From 66-474 sp051961995 (GTDB lineage: Bacteria > Pseudomonadota > Gammaproteobacteria > Xanthomonadales > Rhodanobacteraceae): a DNA stretch of 56,183 nucleotides. The notes beneath the pieces are model-generated. The model saw only the letters and a program-made list of their open reading frames with translations, ran no database searches and had not been told where the DNA came from. The DNA lies in contig JBQCCR010000084.1 in the NCBI GenBank assembly GCA_051961995.1, positions 1 to 56,183 on the forward strand. The letters are read 5' to 3'. Below, one piece after another: positions 51,618 to 56,183 of the stretch. Numbering within the stretch: the stretch's first letter is position 1; every line of letters starts with the position of its first letter. The position numbers and the translations under genes were made by a program.

Positions 51618-51932
51618 TCACTCGCCCTGCCAGCGGATTTCGGCGGCGTTGAAATCGAGCGTGCCCCACCAGTAGCTGCCCAGGCGCAGATAGCCTTCGC
51701 GGATGCGTTGCGTCGCCGGGTCGAGCACCTTGACGTGCACGATGGATTGCTCCTTGCTGGTGGTCAGCAGCATGCCGATCGGTGGAAAGGTCAGGTACCA
51801 GCGATGCACTTCCAGCAGCTTGTAGCCGTTGGACTGCGCCCACGCGGCGACCATCGCGTTGATGCGCTGGTAATGCCACCACGTGTAAAGCGTGACGAAT
51901 ACCAAGATGGCGAAGAGGATCGCGAAGTTCAT
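51618..51932 (-). CDS. Small membrane-anchored hypothetical protein, 104 aa
   Basis: The ATG at 51932 follows GAGGACACC, a reasonable ribosome site. Residues 3-18 form one membrane helix (FAILFAILVFVTLYTWW), and the remaining 85 residues are a soluble region with WWGTLDF and RIREGYLRLGSYWWG. I do not recognise the family. The product lies between REP F and a REP cluster. Confidence 0.7.
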   Translation of the reverse strand: MNFAILFAILVFVTLYTWWHYQRINAMVAAWAQSNGYKLLEVHRWYLTFPPIGMLLTTSKEQSIVHVKVLDPATQRIREGYLRLGSYWWGTLDFNAAEIRWQGE

Positions 51933-51943
51933 GGTGTCCTCTT

Positions 51944-51983
51944 GCTGGGCTTGTCAGCCCAGCCTACGCGGGCTTAACCCGCC
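51944..51983 (-). repeat. REP-like double hairpin
   Basis: GTAGGCTGGGC, TGACA, AGCCCAGC on the minus strand (51944-51967) is a GTAG-headed hairpin of another word; GCGGGCTTAACCCGC follows at once (51968-51983). Together with REP G this makes a cluster between 51944 and 52042. Confidence 0.65.
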
Positions 51984-52006
51984 AAATTCCGGAGTAAGGA
52001 CCCTCC

Positions 52007-52042
52007 GGCGGGTTACGCCGCTGCGCGGCTAACCCGCCCTTC
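52007..52042 (-). repeat. Long REP variant G
   Basis: Same stem as REP F (GGCGGGTTACGCCGC, TG, CGCGGCTAACCCGCC), but the head reads GAAG instead of GTAG on the minus strand. It ends 6 bases before the stop of the HEPN-like gene, and so marks the boundary between resident DNA and the accessory segment. Confidence 0.75.
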
Positions 52043-52048
52043 GCGTGC

Positions 52049-52999
52049 TCAGTCATTGCTGAACTGAAAGTAGCCATGATCTTCCGCGTACCTGTCCATA
52101 GTCTCGCGATCATTGGGGTCAACGAGCTCGTAGTAATCGGGCGGAGAGTACTCGGAGCGATTTGTGAAGTGATCGCCGACGCCGGCCGCCACCAGTTCTT
52201 GATACCCGGACAACCTCAGACCACATGCCGTACAACTAAATTTGGTCGGGATCACGCTTTCGCGAACAATGATCATTCCTTCTCTATGTTCGAGCCTCTC
52301 GCCGCCGTAAGTTGTACCTTGCACTGTAGCCGTGCACTTGCATGACGGACACACGACACGGTGATGTCCTCGGTGGGAAAGTTTGTCGCTTTCAGCCTGC
52401 GCCTCTTCAGAAGCTTTCTCGCGTTCTCCTTCATCTTTGGCTTCGAACACGCGAGCATGCGCCGAGATGGATGCTCTGACTTGACTCACCACCCCAGCCT
52501 CGGCCCTTCCGAGAATCTCTTCAGCAACCGAGGCCTCCGCGTTTCCAAAAAGGGAGGTTAGCGACTCTCCTTGATGTTCAGCCAATATTTTGCAGCAACG
52601 AAAGAAACCGCCAATCCACGATTGGAGCGGGAACGTTGCAAAAGCAGCTGCCCCTGTATGTAGTTCCTCATTCCTGCGGTTGAGCAGCGACGAAGCAGCC
52701 TTGAACTCGTCCTCGGTGAACGCGGGGATTAACGTCCTACAGTGAGAAAGTACCTGGACAGTGGGGATCGATTTTGGCGCGCTAATAGAACTGATCCCGA
52801 GCGCGTGCAGCAAGTTTCTTTGCTCTTTGTCCGGATCCGCCAGCAGAGCAGGACTAGCTTTCGCTACAGCGGCCCTCGCCAAAAGCTCCAGCCCAAGCGA
52901 CGCCCAAAGGCCGAACTCAGGGCTTTCCTTGTCCTGCGCAGCCGCCCGCTGCATGAACAAAACAGCCTTGGCCCATAGTGCCTCACGATGCCAGCTCAT
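52049..52999 (-). CDS. HEPN-like protein with C-terminal zinc ribbon
   Basis: 316 residues; GAGGGGAAGCAA precedes the ATG. The N-terminal 180 residues are helical and contain RNEELH at residues 109-114, an exact R-N-x3-H motif of HEPN ribonuclease-like domains. The C-terminal part has CPSCKC (near 222) and CTACGLRL (near 256), a probable zinc ribbon, and a YYELVDPNDRETMDRYAEDHGYF tail. Base use is lower in G+C than its neighbours. The start overlaps the preceding oxygenase-like gene by 17 bp, so they are translated together. HEPN-type proteins are common in anti-phage and toxin systems; this assignment rests on the motif alone. Confidence 0.65.
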   Translation of the reverse strand: MSWHREALWAKAVLFMQRAAAQDKESPEFGLWASLGLELLARAAVAKASPALLADPDKEQRNLLHALGISSISAPKSIPTVQVLSHCRTLIPAFTEDEFKAASSLLNRRNEELHTGAAAFATFPLQSWIGGFFRCCKILAEHQGESLTSLFGNAEASVAEEILGRAEAGVVSQVRASISAHARVFEAKDEGEREKASEEAQAESDKLSHRGHHRVVCPSCKCTATVQGTTYGGERLEHREGMIIVRESVIPTKFSCTACGLRLSGYQELVAAGVGDHFTNRSEYSPPDYYELVDPNDRETMDRYAEDHGYFQFSND

Positions 53000-53690
53000 T
53001 TGCTTCCCCTCTGTAGAATCGAAAAAGGACGCGTTTGTCGTTGCTGCAATCTTCTCTGCCGTGAAATGTGCGCCAATTGTCGATGATCAACACCTTTTTG
53101 CCCGTCCAAGCGACGCTATGCGCGCGCGCCGATATCTTCGCCATCACAGTTTCAAAATCTTTAGCTGCGTGATTCGCGGGTCGCATGTAACATGGGTCGT
53201 ATAACGCACAACCTCCGATCTTTTCCGCCCATGGGCGTGAATAAATTGGTCCGTTTACTGTCTGCCTTAGAAATATTGGGTTGGTGCTCTTAGCGAAATT
53301 GATCATGACCTCCGCGTCTTGGAGTGGTAACACCAGGGTCGCTGTTCGGGATGCTCCCGTCATGAAGAACACAACAAACCGCGCGGGCTTTTCCCAGAAA
53401 GCCGTATCGGTGTGCAACGGAAAGGCCGCGCGCCCATATCTCTTACTGAACGATGGTGAGGCAGCTGCCTCACTATTTGTAGGAGTCAAGGTCTGAATGA
53501 CCTGATCATTGAGAGGGATCACGTCGCCAAGGGGCGAGGTAGCGCCAAGCGCCTCCTCAACACTCTGTATGTCGAACAGCTCGACGTAACCATAGATTGA
53601 TAGTGCCGAGATGATGTTCACCGAGACTCTTTCCGCCCCAACGCTCAATTCTGCCCTTGTTTGAGGCTTGGCTGTGAGTATCCATCGCAC
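52983..53690 (-). CDS. TauD/clavaminate-synthase-like Fe(II)/2-oxoglutarate oxygenase
   Basis: 235 residues from a GTG at 53690. The iron-binding triad is visible: HTDTAFW (H-x-D) in FPLHTDTAFWEKPARF, and LIIDNWRTFHGREDC with the distal His, followed by RVLFRFYRG, whose Arg would hold 2-oxoglutarate. The start is insecure: the frame stays open upstream to about 53826 without an ATG (reading on through KWLTAPRFLGLSVRCVRW), so the gene may have lost its 5' end at an insertion joint. It overlaps the HEPN-like gene and is less G+C-rich than resident genes. A modification enzyme of a defence or secondary-metabolite locus are the two readings. Confidence 0.7.
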   Translation of the reverse strand: MRWILTAKPQTRAELSVGAERVSVNIISALSIYGYVELFDIQSVEEALGATSPLGDVIPLNDQVIQTLTPTNSEAAASPSFSKRYGRAAFPLHTDTAFWEKPARFVVFFMTGASRTATLVLPLQDAEVMINFAKSTNPIFLRQTVNGPIYSRPWAEKIGGCALYDPCYMRPANHAAKDFETVMAKISARAHSVAWTGKKVLIIDNWRTFHGREDCSNDKRVLFRFYRGEANELAS

Positions 53691-53860
53691 GCATCGAACT
53701 GACAGCCCGAGGAATCTCGGCGCCGTGAGCCACTTGGATGCTGACGCGTCGCTGCCATTTCCGTAGATCGCGCACTGCGCATCTTGAAGTGCTGGGCGTT
53801 TCGCATGACCCGCTGAGGTTTAGCGGCGAACGTATCTAACCAGAAGTCAAGCGCTGAGCC

Positions 53861-54030
53861 CTCACACCATCGGCAACTTCAGCCCCTGCTCCCTCGCGCA
53901 CGCGATCGCTTCAGGGTACCCCGCGTCCGCGTGGCGCATCACGCCGGTGCCGGGATCGTTCCACAGCACGCGAGCGATGCGCTTGTCGGCCGCTTCTGAG
54001 CCGTCGCAGACAATCACCAGTCCCGCGGGA
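53861..54030 (-). pseudogene. Detached, diverged 3' end of a hutU gene
   Basis: The minus strand encodes GLVIVCDGSEAADKRIAR, then VLWNDPGTGVMRHADAGYPE, AIACAREQGLKLPMV and a stop, nearly the C-terminus of the complete hutU at 54860. The two DNA copies differ at about 20 of 170 bases, mainly at synonymous sites, with only a few residue changes. The fragment has no start or 5' part and breaks off at about 54030, where the sequence turns into CCTGACCCCTTTTTCG. It was therefore once a functional hutU, not a recent local duplication. The 170 bp on the other side (53691-53860) shows no further gene. Confidence 0.88.
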
Positions 54031-54062
54031 ATATGAGCCTGACCCCTTTTTCGTTTGGCTGC

Positions 54063-54845
54063 TCACCGGTTGCGCCCGCGAGGACTATTTTCTAACTTCT
54101 CCAACAGCCCAGGGTCAGCGTCGAAGCTTTGAGAATGCCCAAGTAAAGAGTCAAGATGACAGAGCCACGCGCCTCTCACGGACTCTTCGAAGTCGTCGCT
54201 TACATGCTCAAACATGCTGCGCCCGGCACTGTACCAAACGTGCATGTCCGTTTCCTCGTCAATTGATTCAGGCATGTTCTCTTTTGACGTTTGAACAGGC
54301 ATATTTACAGTCATAAATATGGCATGATTAATGTTCTTAAACCCATCACCACCCAAGCAACGTTCAAGAACCCATATGATATTAGATGGGTTGAGAGCAG
54401 TGTTACCGTCATTCACCAAAAATAAAACACCTTTATATCCCGTTTTACCTAACTTGTTTTTTGTTTCACTTATTTGCTCATCTGCAGATGAGATAACTCG
54501 ACGAATGGGAGAAGTGTAAAGAGACGCCATTCTTTCCTGAGCTTCCAACGATAACCTGTCTGATGATAACCGTACTGTTCCATATATTCTTGGCAAATTC
54601 CTGTCCAAACTCTGCTCTGCTTGATAAAGTTTCGAAGTCTTTTCAATGAACGATCTATCGTTCACTTGATCTTTGACGAGGCACTTGAGTTCCGCGATCA
54701 CACCAAAGTTGTCAAATAGAAAGTCCGCTATACGATGACCGGGCTTCTTGCCAGTTAACTCGTCAACCCTGATACCACCAACGCGCCTCACTGCCACAGA
54801 AAGCTCTTTCTCTACATCAAGAGTTGGGTTTGGTAGGCGCTTCAT
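54063..54845 (-). CDS. Possible PD-(D/E)XK nuclease-like protein, AT-rich accessory gene
   Basis: 260 residues starting MKRLPNPTLDVEKEL, with GGAG 8 bases before ATG 54845. A candidate nuclease core is seen early: HRIADFLFDNFGVIAELKCL, with Asp 41 and Glu 53-x-Lys 55 in the D-x(n)-E-x-K spacing; Glu 14 may be the helix residue. The remainder has no known domain. DNA is strikingly AT-rich: the 60 bases from 54421 have only 17 G or C. The ATG lies 14 bp past the hutU stop on the same strand, so it would be cotranscribed with the histidine-use genes. It is most likely a recently acquired defence or DNA-processing gene. Confidence 0.65.
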   Translation of the reverse strand: MKRLPNPTLDVEKELSVAVRRVGGIRVDELTGKKPGHRIADFLFDNFGVIAELKCLVKDQVNDRSFIEKTSKLYQAEQSLDRNLPRIYGTVRLSSDRLSLEAQERMASLYTSPIRRVISSADEQISETKNKLGKTGYKGVLFLVNDGNTALNPSNIIWVLERCLGGDGFKNINHAIFMTVNMPVQTSKENMPESIDEETDMHVWYSAGRSMFEHVSDDFEESVRGAWLCHLDSLLGHSQSFDADPGLLEKLENSPRGRNR

Positions 54846-54859
54846 TGTTTTTTCTCCAC

Positions 54860-56183
54860 TCACACCATTGGTAACTTCAGCCCCTGCTCCTTCGCACACG
54901 CGATCGCTTCCGGATAACCCGCATCCGCATGGCGCATGACGCCGGTGCCGGGATCGTTCCAGAGCACGCGCGCGATGCGCTTGTCGGCGGCGTCGGAGCC
55001 GTCGCAGACGATCACCACGCCGGCGTGCTGCGAGTAGCCCATGCCGACGCCGCCGCCGTGGTGGAACGACACCCAGCTCGCTCCGCTCGCGGTATTGAGC
55101 AGCGCGTTCAGCAGCGGCCAGTCGGACACCGCATCCGAGCCGTCGCGCATGGATTCGGTTTCGCGGTTGGGTGAGGCGACCGAACCGGAATCCAGGTGGT
55201 CGCGGCCGATCACCACCGGCGCTTTCAGCTCGCCGTTGCGCACCATTTCGTTGAAAGCGAGTCCCAGCTTGTCGCGCTGGCCGATGCCCACCCAGCAGAT
55301 TCGCGCGGGCAGGCCCTGGAATGAAATGCGCTGCTCGGCCATGTCCAGCCAGCGATGCAGGTTCACATCGTCCGGGATCAGTTCCTTCACCTTGGCGTCG
55401 GTCTTGTAGATGTCTTCCGGGTCGCCGGACAGCGCGACCCAGCGGAACGGGCCGATGCCGCGGCAGAACAGCGGGCGCACGAACGCGGGCACGAAGCCGG
55501 GGAAGTCGAACGCGTTCCCGCAGCCTTCATCGAACGCCATCTGGCGGATGTTGTTGCCGTAGTCGAAGGTCGGGATGCCCTGCGCGTGGAAGGCGAGCAT
55601 CGCCTCAACGTGCTTCTTCATGGACTGCTTGGCTGCGTCGCGCACCGCATCGGGCGAGCTCTTGCGGCGCTCGAACCATTGCTCGATCGTCCAGCCCTGC
55701 GGCAGGTAGCCGTTGACCGGATCGTGCGCGGAAGTCTGGTCGGTGACCGCATCCGGCCGCACGCCGCGCTTCACCAGTTCCGGCAGCACGTCGGCGGCGT
55801 TGCCCAGCAGCGCGATGGATTTCGCCTCGCCCGCCTGCGTGTACTTTTCGATGCGCGCCAACGCGTCGTCCAGATCCTTCGCCTGCTCGTCCACGTAGCG
55901 CGTCTTCAGGCGGAAATCTATGCGCGACTGCTGGCACTCGACGATCAGCGAGCACGCGCCGGCCAGCGATGCAGCCAGCGGCTGCGCGCCGCCCATGCCG
56001 CCGAGACCTGCCGTGAGAATCCATTTGCCCTTGAGCGAACCGCCGTAATGCTGGCGACCCATTTCGACGAAGGTTTCGTAGGTGCCCTGCACGATGCCCT
56101 GGCTGCCGATGTAGATCCACGAGCCCGCGGTCATCTGGCCGAACATCATCAGGCCTTTGCGATCCAGATCGTTGAAGTGCTCC
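54860..56183 (-). CDS. hutU: Urocanate hydratase, 5' end outside the window
   Basis: Second step of histidine degradation: urocanate to imidazolonepropionate with bound NAD. The frame is open to the window edge, so the N-terminus is missing; 440 residues are seen. Marks include GLGGMGGAQPLAASLAGA (NAD-binding), ECQQSRIDFRLKTRYVDE, AVTDQTSAHDPVNGYLPQGW, the catalytic Cys in PLFCRGIGPFRW, and SVASPNRETESMRDGSDAVSDWPLLNAL. It ends normally in GLKLPMV at TGA 54860-54862. A diverged second copy of its last 55 codons lies 1 kb downstream. hutH and hutI are presumably beyond the window. Confidence 0.97.
   Translation of the reverse strand, partial: EHFNDLDRKGLMMFGQMTAGSWIYIGSQGIVQGTYETFVEMGRQHYGGSLKGKWILTAGLGGMGGAQPLAASLAGACSLIVECQQSRIDFRLKTRYVDEQAKDLDDALARIEKYTQAGEAKSIALLGNAADVLPELVKRGVRPDAVTDQTSAHDPVNGYLPQGWTIEQWFERRKSSPDAVRDAAKQSMKKHVEAMLAFHAQGIPTFDYGNNIRQMAFDEGCGNAFDFPGFVPAFVRPLFCRGIGPFRWVALSGDPEDIYKTDAKVKELIPDDVNLHRWLDMAEQRISFQGLPARICWVGIGQRDKLGLAFNEMVRNGELKAPVVIGRDHLDSGSVASPNRETESMRDGSDAVSDWPLLNALLNTASGASWVSFHHGGGVGMGYSQHAGVVIVCDGSDAADKRIARVLWNDPGTGVMRHADAGYPEAIACAKEQGLKLPMV

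Noticed and set aside
53557..53775. 72-residue minus-strand frame upstream of the oxygenase-like gene
   Set aside because: No domain, overlaps the oxygenase frame and lacks a ribosome site; it reads like a chance frame at the insertion joint.
52049..56183. Region considered as a prophage or integrative element
   Set aside because: No integrase, no tRNA target, no phage structural genes; the hutU duplication fits homologous recombination better.

Overview
The window is high-GC DNA (most genes look about two-thirds G+C) with short intergenic gaps. The gene set is typical of an aerobic gammaproteobacterium of the Xanthomonadales/Lysobacterales, possibly Rhodanobacteraceae: MetG with a C-terminal tRNA-binding domain, TolB-like/TPR proteins, a glucan-exporter-like ABC protein, M28, M13 and S45 peptidase-family enzymes, a class A beta-lactamase, an REP-associated transposase and hutU. 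The lineage is an inference from gene content. I saw no rRNA, tRNA, CRISPR array or prophage.

Layout. 1-13.5 kb holds housekeeping and envelope genes: the end of an M13 peptidase, apbC/mrp, a DUF2147 protein, a GNAT, metG, a periplasmic cyclophilin, a zinc metallopeptidase, AsmA, an EamA transporter, a TolB/TPR membrane protein, fdhD and a tiny Lys-rich protein. 13.5-22 kb has OsmC, an overlapping gntK-DUF72-dacB operon, a lipoprotein MsrA, an ABC exporter and an M28 peptidase. 22-29.4 kb is a c-di-GMP region: a cupredoxin-phosphodiesterase-porin operon facing a PAS-GGDEF-EAL protein. 29.4-35.6 kb has a heme-oxygenase-like diiron protein, a penicillin acylase homologue, an REP transposase flanked by its REPs, an Old Yellow Enzyme and a GNAT. 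35.7-39.6 kb is a four-gene operon (M19-like, formamidase-like, class IV aminotransferase-like, sulfotransferase-like) in which two enzymes lack expected active-site residues. 39.6-52 kb mixes an AT-rich membrane-protein gene with TPR, RidA, MAPEG, beta-lactamase, MsrB, MsrA, alcohol dehydrogenase, BON, VOC, TIR-TolB-TPR, ArsR/SDR and many REP-type hairpins. 52-56.2 kb is the most unusual region: low-GC accessory genes (a HEPN-like zinc-ribbon protein, a 2-oxoglutarate-oxygenase-like protein and a PD-(D/E)XK-like protein) stacked behind hutU, with a second, diverged hutU 3' end left between them.

Repeats tie the window together. One class is the GTAG-headed REP hairpin, with the transposase and at least five 22-bp copies; the GTAG supplies the stop codon of two genes. 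A second class consists of inverted arrays of period-7 GG-N5 words between convergent genes, with a one-armed copy translated inside metG. Further hairpin families occur at 2.0, 42.4, 43.0, 44.6 and 45.2 kb.

The most promising leads are the layered insertions at the hutU 3' end, the heptad-array hairpins, the cupredoxin-phosphodiesterase-porin module and the operon of enzymes with altered active sites.
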